DNA from: Pedobacter cryoconitis | GTDB lineage: Bacteria; Bacteroidota; Bacteroidia; Sphingobacteriales; Sphingobacteriaceae | Assembly: GCF_001590605.1 (NCBI RefSeq) | Contig: NZ_CP014504.1 | Coordinates: 1,612,001 to 1,676,000 of the forward strand | Length of the DNA stretch: 64,000 bases | Direction of reading: 5' to 3' | Part shown: one piece after another, positions 1 to 7,237 of the stretch | Layout of the letters: each line of letters begins with the position of its first letter | Numbering within the stretch: position 1 is the stretch's first letter | Made by a program: the position numbers and the translations under genes | The notes under the pieces: generated by a model | Told to the model about the DNA's origin: nothing | The model's database searches: none | Seen by the model: only the letters and a program-made list of their open reading frames with translations

Positions 1-74
1 ATTTTGTTAAAGTATTCCCTAAAGAGTACAAAGCGGTTTTATTGAAAAGAAGTAATAAAGTTAAGACATCATAA
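1..74 (+). CDS. gltB: Glutamate synthase large subunit, C-terminal end (partial)
   Basis: The frame that starts at base 3 is open to the TAA at 72-74 and encodes the last 23 residues, FVKVFPKEYKAVLLKRSNKV and then KTS. This matches the usual C-terminal tail of the alpha subunit of NADPH glutamate synthase. The identification rests mainly on the position two bases upstream of gltD, since gltB-gltD is a standard operon. The large subunit carries the glutaminase and FMN synthase domains, which lie outside the window. Confidence 0.75.
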   Translation, partial: FVKVFPKEYKAVLLKRSNKVKTS

Positions 75-76
75 TT

Positions 77-1543
77 ATGGGAAAAGTAACCGGATTTTTA
101 GAGTATGAGAGAACTGCTCCTGTAAAGCAAGATGCAAAAGAGCGTTTAAAACATTATAATGAATTTGTTGTCGCGTTTGAGCAGGATCAGGTCAAACAAG
201 AGGCTGCACGTTGTATGGATTGCGGCGTACCATTTTGTCAGTCGGGTTGTCCGCTGGGAAATGTAATCCCTGAGTTTAACGAAGCAGTATATAAAGCGGA
301 GTGGGAGATAGCAGCCAATATTTTATTGAGTACCAATAATTTCCCTGAGTTTACGGGAAGGATTTGTCCTGCGCCTTGCGAGTCTGCTTGTGTATTGGGA
401 ATTAACAAATCTCCTGTTTCTATTGAAGATATAGAAAAACATATTATTGAAATTGCTTTCAATAAGGGATATATTAAAGCAGAACCGCCATTGATCCGCA
501 GCGGTAAAAAAGTAGCGGTAATTGGTTCTGGCCCTGCTGGTTTAGCAGCTGCTGCACAATTGAATAAAGCCGGACATGAAGTGGTCGTTTATGAACGTGA
601 CGACACTCCTGGTGGTTTATTAAATTATGGTATTCCTGATTTTAAATTACAGAAGGACGTTGTGACCAGAAGGATCAGCCTGATGGAGAAGGAGGGAATT
701 GAGTTCAAGTGTAATGCCAATGTTGGTGTGAATGTTGAGCTGAATACTTTGCTGAGAGAGTATCAGTCAATTGTTTTGGCTGGTGGTTCTACTATCCCGC
801 GTGATTTGAACGTGACTGGCAGATCGGCTAAAGGAGTTCATTATGCTATGGATTTCTTAAAGCAACAAAATAAAAGAGTACGTAATTTCAGTATTGATCA
901 GGAGCAGATCCTGGCTACCGGAAAGGATGTGATTGTAATTGGTGGTGGTGATACAGGTTCTGATTGTATCGGAACTTCAAATCGCCAGGGGGCAAAGTCT
1001 GTAACTCAGTTTGAGATTATGCCTATGCCTGCTCAGAGCCGTACCGAGAATATGCCATGGCCTTCTTATCCGATGTTATTGAAAGTAACCAGTTCTCATG
1101 AGGAAGGTTGCAACAGAGCATGGGGGGTAAATACAAAGGCTTTTATTGCGGATGAAAATGGCGCATTGAAGGCTTTGCAGGTTGTAGATGTGGAATGGGA
1201 AATTGATGCAGTCGGACGTCCTGTAAATTTTAAAGAAATTGAGGGTACAGTACGTGAGTTACCTTGTCAGCTGGTTTTATTGGCAATGGGTTTCTTATAT
1301 CCTCAGAAAGAAGGACTGCTGGAGAAATTAGGCGTTGAGCTGGATAACAGAGGCAATGTAAAAGCTGAAGAAGGTAAGTATCAAACCAATATCGCCAAGA
1401 TTTTTACGGCTGGTGATATGAGAAGAGGACAATCTCTAGTAGTTTGGGCAATATCAGAGGGTAGAGAAGCGGCAAGAAAAGTCGATGAGTACCTGATGGG
1501 ATCAAGCAGATTACCTACTAAGGACGGTATTCCTTACGCATAA
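77..1543 (+). CDS. gltD: Glutamate synthase small (beta) subunit GltD
   Basis: Electron-input subunit of NADPH-dependent glutamate synthase. It oxidises NADPH on FAD and passes electrons through Fe-S clusters to the large subunit, which converts glutamine plus 2-oxoglutarate to two glutamates in the cytoplasm. At 488 residues it has the usual length. The N-terminal cysteine clusters that bind [4Fe-4S] are visible (C46, C49, C54, C58 and C96, C100, C104). A first nucleotide fold follows at about 145-156 (VAVIGSGPAGLA) for FAD, and a second at about 284-296 (VIVIGGGDTGSDC) for NADPH. The ATG lies two bases after the stop of gltB, so the two are cotranscribed. A hairpin with a T-run follows about 90 bases downstream. 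Identification is firm. Confidence 0.96.
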   Translation: MGKVTGFLEYERTAPVKQDAKERLKHYNEFVVAFEQDQVKQEAARCMDCGVPFCQSGCPLGNVIPEFNEAVYKAEWEIAANILLSTNNFPEFTGRICPAPCESACVLGINKSPVSIEDIEKHIIEIAFNKGYIKAEPPLIRSGKKVAVIGSGPAGLAAAAQLNKAGHEVVVYERDDTPGGLLNYGIPDFKLQKDVVTRRISLMEKEGIEFKCNANVGVNVELNTLLREYQSIVLAGGSTIPRDLNVTGRSAKGVHYAMDFLKQQNKRVRNFSIDQEQILATGKDVIVIGGGDTGSDCIGTSNRQGAKSVTQFEIMPMPAQSRTENMPWPSYPMLLKVTSSHEEGCNRAWGVNTKAFIADENGALKALQVVDVEWEIDAVGRPVNFKEIEGTVRELPCQLVLLAMGFLYPQKEGLLEKLGVELDNRGNVKAEEGKYQTNIAKIFTAGDMRRGQSLVVWAISEGREAARKVDEYLMGSSRLPTKDGIPYA

Positions 1544-1629
1544 TATTTAACCTGAGAATTTAAGATCAACTTAAACTAAATAATAAACCAAGGACAAAAC
1601 AATAATAACTATTACTAACCAAAACGAAG

Positions 1630-1659
1630 AGCCGTTCCATATTCATGGGCGGCTTTTTA
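1630..1659 (+). terminator. Rho-independent terminator of gltBD
   Basis: AGCCG at 1630-1634 pairs with CGGCT at 1650-1654. An inner CCAT/ATGG stem closes an ATTC loop, and five Ts follow. It lies after the gltD stop and before the next gene, so it should end the gltBD transcript. Confidence 0.75.
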
Positions 1660-1743
1660 ATTGTAATTAAATTAATAGGTTAATGATTAATCTTTATTTC
1701 TATATTAGTGTACTGGTGATTATTTTATTCTCTATTTAATGTT

Positions 1744-2271
1744 ATGAAAAGAAATTACGCACTCCTCTTATTATTACTGCTTACAGCTATAACCGTCTTC
1801 ATTTCCTGTAAGAAAAGTATAGATCATAAAAATGATTATGACCGGAGTCATGACTCCTGGATGAGCTTCAAAAAGTCATCCAATAATTCTTATAGCTATA
1901 AGGTCAGCTCAGGATCATGGACTGGTACTAGTTCTGAAACTGTGATTACTGTAAAAGATGGTAAAGTCACTAATCGCTCTTATGTATACAAAATACCCGG
2001 AGAAAAACCAGTTTCTCAGCCTATTGTAAAGGAAGAATGGCAGGAAGAGCAGGTCAAACTGAATACACATTCTGCTGGCGCAGCTACTTTAACTTTGGAT
2101 GATGTTTATCAGAAAGCAAAGACTGAATGGTTATTAAAAAGAAAAGATGCTGAAACTTATTTTGAAGCGAACAATAATGGAATGATTTCTACCTGCGGAT
2201 ATGTGAATAACGGCTGTCAGGATGATTGTTTTAACGGAATCAAGATTGTCTCCATCTTAAAATCAAATTAA
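1744..2271 (+). CDS. Putative lipoprotein of unknown function
   Basis: 175 residues. The N-terminus has lysine and arginine, then a leucine-rich stretch (about residues 6-18) ending in a lipobox-like FISC with Cys22 followed by KK. It is therefore probably a lipoprotein; the residues after Cys do not clearly decide the target membrane. The body is rich in Ser and Tyr, with a beta-prone stretch (SYKVSSGSW, ETVITVKDGKVTNRSYVYK) that loosely resembles the small DUF6174-type secreted domain, but this is a weak impression. The C-terminus carries four cysteines (CGYVNNGCQDDC), which could form disulphides outside the cytoplasm. It stands alone between the gltBD terminator and a long palindrome. Function is unknown. 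Confidence 0.75.
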   Translation: MKRNYALLLLLLLTAITVFISCKKSIDHKNDYDRSHDSWMSFKKSSNNSYSYKVSSGSWTGTSSETVITVKDGKVTNRSYVYKIPGEKPVSQPIVKEEWQEEQVKLNTHSAGAATLTLDDVYQKAKTEWLLKRKDAETYFEANNNGMISTCGYVNNGCQDDCFNGIKIVSILKSN

Positions 2272-2273
2272 AC

Positions 2274-2343
2274 AGCTAAGATTATAACTTAATCAGCAGT
2301 TCACCAATTTTGGTGAACTGCTGATTAAGTTATAATCTTAGCT
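2274..2343. terminator. Perfect 34-bp inverted repeat with 2-base loop between convergent genes
   Basis: The left arm 2274-2307 and right arm 2310-2343 are exact reverse complements around a TT loop. It lies between a plus-strand lipoprotein gene and a minus-strand methylase gene. The right arm includes the last codons and stop of the methylase (stop at 2330-2332). Either transcript would form a very stable hairpin, so it probably serves as a bidirectional terminator or mRNA 3' end protector. There is no long T-run. Confidence 0.85.
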
Positions 2344-2860
2344 TGGCATAAAAATCCCATAACACAATTCCGGCAGAGATCACGATATTAAAAGAATGTT
2401 TAGTGCCAAACTGAGGTATTTCAATACATTTATCAATTTGCCCCATTACTTCATCGCTGACCCCGTTCACTTCATTCCCAAAGATCAATGCATATTTTTT
2501 AGACTGGTCTGGTTTAAAAGTGTTCAGCATAATACTGTCTACGGCTTGTTCAATGGCTATAATTTCATAACCATCTGCTCTTAGCTCTTTAATTGCATCC
2601 AGGGTTTCTTCATAATGTACCCAGGCTACAGATTGTGTTGCGCCAATGGCTGTTTTCTCAATCTCACGGTGCGGAGGCTGTGCAGTAATCCCACAAAGAA
2701 TAATTTTCTCTATAGCAAAACCATCTGCTGTTCTAAAAGCAGACCCCACATTATTCATGCTGCGCACATTATCCAGTATCACAACTACCGGTAGTTTATC
2801 CTGTTCTTTAAATTCCTCTATACCTACACGGTTTAATTCAGCTGTCTTTAATTTCTGCAT
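2330..2860 (-). CDS. TrmH/SpoU-family RNA methyltransferase
   Basis: AdoMet-dependent 2'-O-ribose methyltransferase of the SPOUT superfamily, acting on tRNA or rRNA; the substrate base cannot be told from sequence. The 176-residue protein is the catalytic domain alone, without the N-terminal substrate-binding domain of RlmB. Visible family motifs are motif 1, LDNVRSMNNVGSAFRTAD (about 29-46), with the catalytic Asn and Arg; motif 2, YALIFGNEVNGVSDEV (about 123-138); and motif 3, IPQFGTKHSFNIVISAGIVLWD (about 148-169), forming the trefoil knot. A TATTTTTG box sits 12 bases upstream of the ATG, which suggests a leaderless mRNA. Its 3' end is part of a perfect palindrome. The family call is firm. 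Confidence 0.92.
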   Translation of the reverse strand: MQKLKTAELNRVGIEEFKEQDKLPVVVILDNVRSMNNVGSAFRTADGFAIEKIILCGITAQPPHREIEKTAIGATQSVAWVHYEETLDAIKELRADGYEIIAIEQAVDSIMLNTFKPDQSKKYALIFGNEVNGVSDEVMGQIDKCIEIPQFGTKHSFNIVISAGIVLWDFYAKLRL

Positions 2861-2864
2861 GGCG

Positions 2865-2872
2865 CAAAAATA
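2865..2872 (-). promoter_or_regulatory. -7 box (TATTTTTG) of the TrmH-family gene
   Basis: Perfect match to the Bacteroidota -7 consensus TAnnTTTG. Its first T is 12 bases before the A of the start codon, which places the predicted transcription start at or next to the ATG. No convincing -33 element is seen. Confidence 0.5.
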
Positions 2873-2875
2873 GAA

Positions 2876-4027
2876 TTAAATTGTGGTAGCTCCATTGCCA
2901 ATTTCACTGATATATATAGTTGGCGCATAACCAATGTGTTCTGTATAGTAAGCGGTCAGTTTTTCTCTGAAATCTGCTTCTGCATCTTTTTTCAGCAGCG
3001 CTATTGCGCAACCACCAAAACCAGCTCCGGTCATTCTTGCCCCTGTAACTTCAGGATAAGCCGCACAGAATTCTACTACAGTATCCAGTTCTTTACCGGT
3101 AACTTCGTACAGGTCTTTCAATGATTGGTGTGAAGCATACATTAACCGGCCAAATTCATCCAGGTCGCCATTATTTAATGCTTTTGCGGCAAGATTTACG
3201 CGGTCATTTTCTTTAATAACGTGAGTGGCACGCTTCAGGATAGTCTCATCTTTAATCAAATGGCTGTGCAGCGCAAATTTATCAGCAGTCAGTTCACATA
3301 GATTGTTAAGCGTGATTTCCTGATTCAGGGCTTGAAGTGCAGCCTGACATTCAGCTACTCTTTCATTGTATTTAGATTCTGCGAGTTCTCTTGGTTTATT
3401 GGTATTGATGATGGTTAAGACATGGTCTCCAAGATTACAGTCCACAATTTTATATTTCAGGGTGTCACAATTCAGTACAATTGCCTTATCTTTTTCCCCG
3501 AAAGCAACGGCAAATTGATCCATAATACCACTGTTTACACCAATAAACTCATTTTCTACTTTCTGAGCGAGCTTTACTAATGCTAAACGATCATAATCCA
3601 GGCCAAGATAAGCGGTAATTGCATAAGCAGTTACAACTTCTATGGAAGCTGAAGATGATAATCCGGATCCAACTGGAATATTACCAGCATATAAAAGGTC
3701 GAAACCTACCGGGATTTGAAAGTTTTTAAGAATTTCATTGAAAACTCCGAGTGGATAATTATACCATCCTGTGCCTTCTTTTTCATAAGCAGATTTTAAA
3801 GGGATGACAGCTTCTTCCGGGAAGTTCATACTTTTAAAACGGATTACCTGGTCATTATTTGGTGCAAGACAAAGCCATGTACCGAGCGTAATAGCGCAGG
3901 GTAATACTAAACCTCCATTGTAATCAATGTGTTCACCGATCAGATTTACGCGGCCAGGAGTAAAATAAGTTGCGGCCGGTTGCTGGCCGTAGGTATCAAA
4001 GAATTTATTGGATAGTTCAGATTTCAT
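2876..4027 (-). CDS. galK: Galactokinase
   Basis: Phosphorylates alpha-D-galactose with ATP to galactose 1-phosphate, the first committed step of the Leloir pathway in the cytoplasm. It is a GHMP kinase. The galactokinase signature GRVNLIGEHIDYNGG is at about 25-39, the GHMP ATP-binding loop PVGSGLSSSAS at about 118-128, and the C-terminal motif RMTGAGFGG near 345. From this start the protein has 383 residues, the normal length. An in-frame ATG at 4075 would add 16 residues (MTSSCC...) not expected in the family, so I start at 4027. It is divergent from galM, which converts beta- to alpha-galactose. galT and galE are not in the window. Confidence 0.93.
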   Translation of the reverse strand: MKSELSNKFFDTYGQQPAATYFTPGRVNLIGEHIDYNGGLVLPCAITLGTWLCLAPNNDQVIRFKSMNFPEEAVIPLKSAYEKEGTGWYNYPLGVFNEILKNFQIPVGFDLLYAGNIPVGSGLSSSASIEVVTAYAITAYLGLDYDRLALVKLAQKVENEFIGVNSGIMDQFAVAFGEKDKAIVLNCDTLKYKIVDCNLGDHVLTIINTNKPRELAESKYNERVAECQAALQALNQEITLNNLCELTADKFALHSHLIKDETILKRATHVIKENDRVNLAAKALNNGDLDEFGRLMYASHQSLKDLYEVTGKELDTVVEFCAAYPEVTGARMTGAGFGGCAIALLKKDAEADFREKLTAYYTEHIGYAPTIYISEIGNGATTI

Positions 4028-4079
4028 TATTGTTTCGTGGTTTGGTTGAACAATGGAACAACAGCTACTCGTCAAAAAA

Positions 4080-4087
4080 CAAATTTA
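4080..4087 (-). promoter_or_regulatory. -7 box (TAAATTTG) upstream of galK
   Basis: Perfect match to TAnnTTTG on the minus strand. Transcription would start near 4075, giving galK a leader of about 48 bases, or a leaderless start at the upstream in-frame ATG at 4075. Confidence 0.45.
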
Positions 4088-4172
4088 AACTGATTAAATG
4101 TTCATCCGGGTTTAAAATTTGCTGGTATTATTTGTAGTATTGTTATTGTAAATATCGACTAATATACGTTTT

Positions 4173-5198
4173 ATGAAAGAAAATCAAATTAGCACCGGGC
4201 GATTTATTGATGGCAAAGAAATCTTCGCGGTAGAGTTGACCAACAGTCTTGGAAGCAAGGTGAAAATATATAACTACGGAGCTATTGTAAGTGAGTTTAT
4301 TGTACAGAATGCGATAGGAGAGCAACAGGATATTGTATTAGGTTTTGATGATATTGATGGCTATCTGAACGAAGACTATGTGTCTAACGATTACCCTTAT
4401 CTTGGTGTAGTTGTAGGGCGTTATTCTAACCGGATTAAAGATGGGAAATATAGCATTGACGGAGTAGACTATGAAATGGCACAAAGTCTTCATGGCGGTT
4501 TAATTGGTTTCGACAAAAAGGTTTGGGACATTTTACCTACGGTAGATCCGAGTTTAACACTTCAGTATGTAAGCCCGGATGGGGAAGAAGGTTTTCCCGG
4601 TAAACTTACCGTCCAGCTTACGTTTAAACTGTCTGACGCTAATGAATTAATCCTTGATTACAAAGCGGTTACTGATGCACCTACGGCCCTTAATTTGACA
4701 CATCATACATATTTCAATTTAAATAAAAATGGAGAAAATATAGCTGATCATTATTTAAGAATCCCTGCTGGTAATTATTTAGCACAGGATAAGGATTATG
4801 TAGTTACCGGTGCACTGGTTCCTGTAACAGGTACGCGCCATGATTTTCTGGGTGGTAAGACTATTGGACAGGATTGGGATGCAGCGGAGGGTTACGATCA
4901 GAGTTTTGTGCTGGATAAACCTTACGGTGAGTTAGGATTGGCGTCGGAAACTACGGAAACATCTTCAGGATTAAAGCTTGAAGTTTATACCACAGAACCT
5001 GTTGCTCATTTTTACACTGCTAAGTATTTAAATACGGCTACTGGTAAAGGGGGAAGGGCATATGGACCATATAGTGCTTTTTGTATAGAGACACAGCATT
5101 ATCCGAATAGTGTGAATGTTCCGGAATTTCCAACTACAATTTTACGTCCTGGACAGACTTATGCACAAACGACAATTTTCAAAGTAAGTCATACCTAA
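4173..5198 (+). CDS. galM: Aldose 1-epimerase (galactose mutarotase)
   Basis: Interconverts the alpha and beta anomers of galactose and glucose, supplying alpha-galactose to GalK. The 341 residues have normal length for the family. Visible features are the N-terminal beta-rich core, GRYSNRIKDGKY (about 87-98) with the substrate-binding Asn-Arg pair, NLTHHTYFNL (about 174-183) with the catalytic-acid His region, and CIETQHYPNSVN (about 310-321) with the catalytic Glu. No signal peptide is seen, so it is cytoplasmic. It is divergent from galK across about 145 bases, so the two probably share a control region. The downstream FMN reductase gene begins ten bases after its stop and may be read through. 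Confidence 0.92.
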   Translation: MKENQISTGRFIDGKEIFAVELTNSLGSKVKIYNYGAIVSEFIVQNAIGEQQDIVLGFDDIDGYLNEDYVSNDYPYLGVVVGRYSNRIKDGKYSIDGVDYEMAQSLHGGLIGFDKKVWDILPTVDPSLTLQYVSPDGEEGFPGKLTVQLTFKLSDANELILDYKAVTDAPTALNLTHHTYFNLNKNGENIADHYLRIPAGNYLAQDKDYVVTGALVPVTGTRHDFLGGKTIGQDWDAAEGYDQSFVLDKPYGELGLASETTETSSGLKLEVYTTEPVAHFYTAKYLNTATGKGGRAYGPYSAFCIETQHYPNSVNVPEFPTTILRPGQTYAQTTIFKVSHT

Positions 5199-5208
5199 AT
5201 AAGAGATC

Positions 5209-5778
5209 ATGGAGCAGTTGAAAATCATTAGTGCTACGGTAAGACCAGGTAGAAAAGGGCCTTTAGTGGCAGAGTGGATTACTGAAATAGCCAAAAAAAC
5301 GGGTGCTTTTGAGGTTGAATTGATAGACTTAGGTTTATTAAACTTGCCTTTAATGGATGAAGTCAATCATCCTTCAATGCAGAAATATGAGCATGAGCAT
5401 ACCAAACAATGGAGTGCCAAAATTGAAGAAGCTGATGCTTTCATATTTGTAACTGGTGAATATGATTTTGGATATCCTTCGCCTTTAAGAAATGCATTGG
5501 AGTATCTATATAAAGAATGGAATTACAAAGCAGCCGGGATAGTGAGTTATGGTGGTATTTCTGCTGGTACAAGAGCCGCTAATGCATTGAAAAATGACCT
5601 TAGCACTTTTAAAATCGTACCTTTGTATGAGGCAGTGAATTTTTCTTTCTTCACGGAACTGATTAATGAGGACAATGTTTTCGTACCTCATGAGCGTTCT
5701 GAAAAAGCTGCGCAGGTCATGCTAAAAGAATTAGTACGCTGGACAAAGGGGTTAAAATTAATCAAGGCTGACGTATAA
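5209..5778 (+). CDS. NADPH-dependent FMN reductase / quinone reductase family protein
   Basis: Flavodoxin-fold flavoprotein of the NADPH-dependent FMN reductase family (189 residues), which reduces flavins, quinones or related acceptors with NAD(P)H in the cytoplasm. The FMN phosphate loop is replaced by SATVRPGRKGPLVAEWI (about 8-24). The second flavin loop TGEYDFGYPSPLRNALEYL (about 83-101) and the SYGGISAGTRA stretch (about 117-127) are characteristic. The start lies ten bases after galM and 27 bases before the DsbA-like gene, so a transcription unit running from galM through the PAP2 gene is likely. The physiological acceptor is unknown. Confidence 0.85.
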   Translation: MEQLKIISATVRPGRKGPLVAEWITEIAKKTGAFEVELIDLGLLNLPLMDEVNHPSMQKYEHEHTKQWSAKIEEADAFIFVTGEYDFGYPSPLRNALEYLYKEWNYKAAGIVSYGGISAGTRAANALKNDLSTFKIVPLYEAVNFSFFTELINEDNVFVPHERSEKAAQVMLKELVRWTKGLKLIKADV

Positions 5779-5805
5779 AAGGTTAACCTTATAAATGAAT
5801 ATACA

Positions 5806-6462
5806 ATGAAAGTAGATATCTGGTCGGACGTTAATTGTCCGTTTTGTTATATAGGAAAGAGGAAGTTTGAGTTGGCATTGGAACAGTTTGAGCATAAAGA
5901 TGAAGTTGAGGTAGAATGGCATAGTTTTGAGCTTGACCCAAATGCAGAAACCAAGCCAGGATTGAATGCTTATGATCATCTGGCAGAAAAAAAAGGACAG
6001 ACCAGGGAGTGGTCAGTACAAATGCATAAACAGGTAGTGGGTGCAGCTGCTGAGGTGGGTTTAAAGTTTGATTTTGATCAGGTTGTAATTGCGAATTCTT
6101 TTAACGCGCACAGGTTAATTCAATTGGCTAAAACCAAAGGGCTTGACAATGAAATTGAAGAACAATTATTTATTGCACACTTCACGGAAGGGAAAAATAT
6201 CGATGATTCTACCATTTTAATTGAAACAGGTAAAGCTGCGGGATTAGATCAGGCTGATATCGAAGCTTTACTATCGGATACTACTTTTACGGAAGAAGTA
6301 CGTGCAGACGAACAGATTGCACAGCAAATTGGTATCAGCGGAGTTCCTTTTTTTATTATCAATCAAAAATTAGCAGTTTCTGGTGCTCAGCCTCCTGCAA
6401 CGTTTTTAGGCGCATTGGAACAAGCCTGGACTACGCGTATCTCAGAGGAGCAGCAATCCTAG
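5806..6462 (+). CDS. DsbA-family oxidoreductase (FrnE-like)
   Basis: Thioredoxin-fold protein with a helical insertion, of the FrnE/DsbA type (218 residues). The redox motif is CPFC at residues 11-14 in SDVNCPFCYIGKRK, and the cis-proline loop is ISGVPFFIIN (about 178-187). Unlike periplasmic DsbA it has no signal peptide, so it is expected to be a cytoplasmic thiol oxidoreductase or isomerase, possibly a stress protein. The preceding FMN reductase gene is 27 bases upstream and the PAP2 gene starts three bases after its stop. The exact substrate is unknown. Confidence 0.9.
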   Translation: MKVDIWSDVNCPFCYIGKRKFELALEQFEHKDEVEVEWHSFELDPNAETKPGLNAYDHLAEKKGQTREWSVQMHKQVVGAAAEVGLKFDFDQVVIANSFNAHRLIQLAKTKGLDNEIEEQLFIAHFTEGKNIDDSTILIETGKAAGLDQADIEALLSDTTFTEEVRADEQIAQQIGISGVPFFIINQKLAVSGAQPPATFLGALEQAWTTRISEEQQS

Positions 6463-6465
6463 AAA

Positions 6466-7092
6466 ATGGCTGGCCTTTTAAAAAAATATATAGTGGTATT
6501 GCAGCTCATTTTTTGTGCTGCAATACCACTTAAATCAGCTGCTCAGGGTGGTTTATCTCCTGATAACCCAATACAGAGCATTGATAACCGGATCATGATT
6601 GATCTTTCTGAACACAGGACTCCGGCGCAAACAAATGTATTTATGTTCTTATCCAGGTATAATAACCTGGTTAATGTAGCAGTTCCTGTGGGTATATTTA
6701 CTGCTGGTGTAATTGACAATGATAAAGGAACCCGGCAGAATGCAATGTATATTGCCAGCAGTTCTGCTGTTAATTTATTATTGACACTGGTGATTAAAAA
6801 AATTGTAAAACGCCCAAGACCTTTTCTGGGGCAAATTAAAATCAATGCGGTTTATCATCCAGGACAAACATCCTTTCCTTCTGGTCACACTTCTTCTGCT
6901 TTTACAACGGCAACTGCCTTAACACAGGTTTATCATAAATGGTATGTAATTGCGCCTGCTTATTTATGGGCATCTTCTGTTGGATATTCCAGAATGTATT
7001 TGGGTGTCCATTATCCTTCTGATGTAGCAACAGGTGCATTGGTTGGTACCGGTACTTCGCTTTCTATGGGCTTTTTAAGACCCGGACATTAA
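6466..7092 (+). CDS. PAP2-family phosphatase (membrane lipid phosphatase)
   Basis: Type 2 phosphatidic acid phosphatase family. These enzymes act at the outer face of the inner membrane on lipid phosphates such as undecaprenyl diphosphate, phosphatidylglycerol phosphate or lipid A. The 208 residues begin with a signal-like hydrophobic stretch (about 8-25, ending AAQG). All three family motifs are visible: KxxxKRPRPF (about 112-120), PSGHTSSAF (about 138-146) and SRMYLGVHYPSDV (about 175-187), with the catalytic histidines. The gene starts three bases after the DsbA-like gene and is probably the last of that unit. The substrate cannot be told from sequence. Confidence 0.9.
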   Translation: MAGLLKKYIVVLQLIFCAAIPLKSAAQGGLSPDNPIQSIDNRIMIDLSEHRTPAQTNVFMFLSRYNNLVNVAVPVGIFTAGVIDNDKGTRQNAMYIASSSAVNLLLTLVIKKIVKRPRPFLGQIKINAVYHPGQTSFPSGHTSSAFTTATALTQVYHKWYVIAPAYLWASSVGYSRMYLGVHYPSDVATGALVGTGTSLSMGFLRPGH

Positions 7093-7237
7093 CTGTTTTC
7101 TTCAGATACTAATCAGGCTTACCAGGAGTTAAGCTTGTCTCTTTAATCAATAAATTAAATCTTCTGATTGGTTAAATAGAAGAGTTCTAAACAATGTAAT
7201 TACGTATTGCCTATATTCGCTGCAATTTTAATCGAAT

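Noticed and set aside
238..462. Open frame on the minus strand inside gltD
   Set aside because: Antisense shadow of the cysteine-cluster region of gltD. Similar antisense frames inside galK, the GH63 gene, mgtE, FUSC and the DPP4-like gene were rejected for the same reason.
7093..7237. Search for a cobalamin riboswitch before the BtuB-sized TonB receptor
   Set aside because: No B12-box or expected paired regions could be seen in the 145 bases, so vitamin B12 uptake is not claimed.
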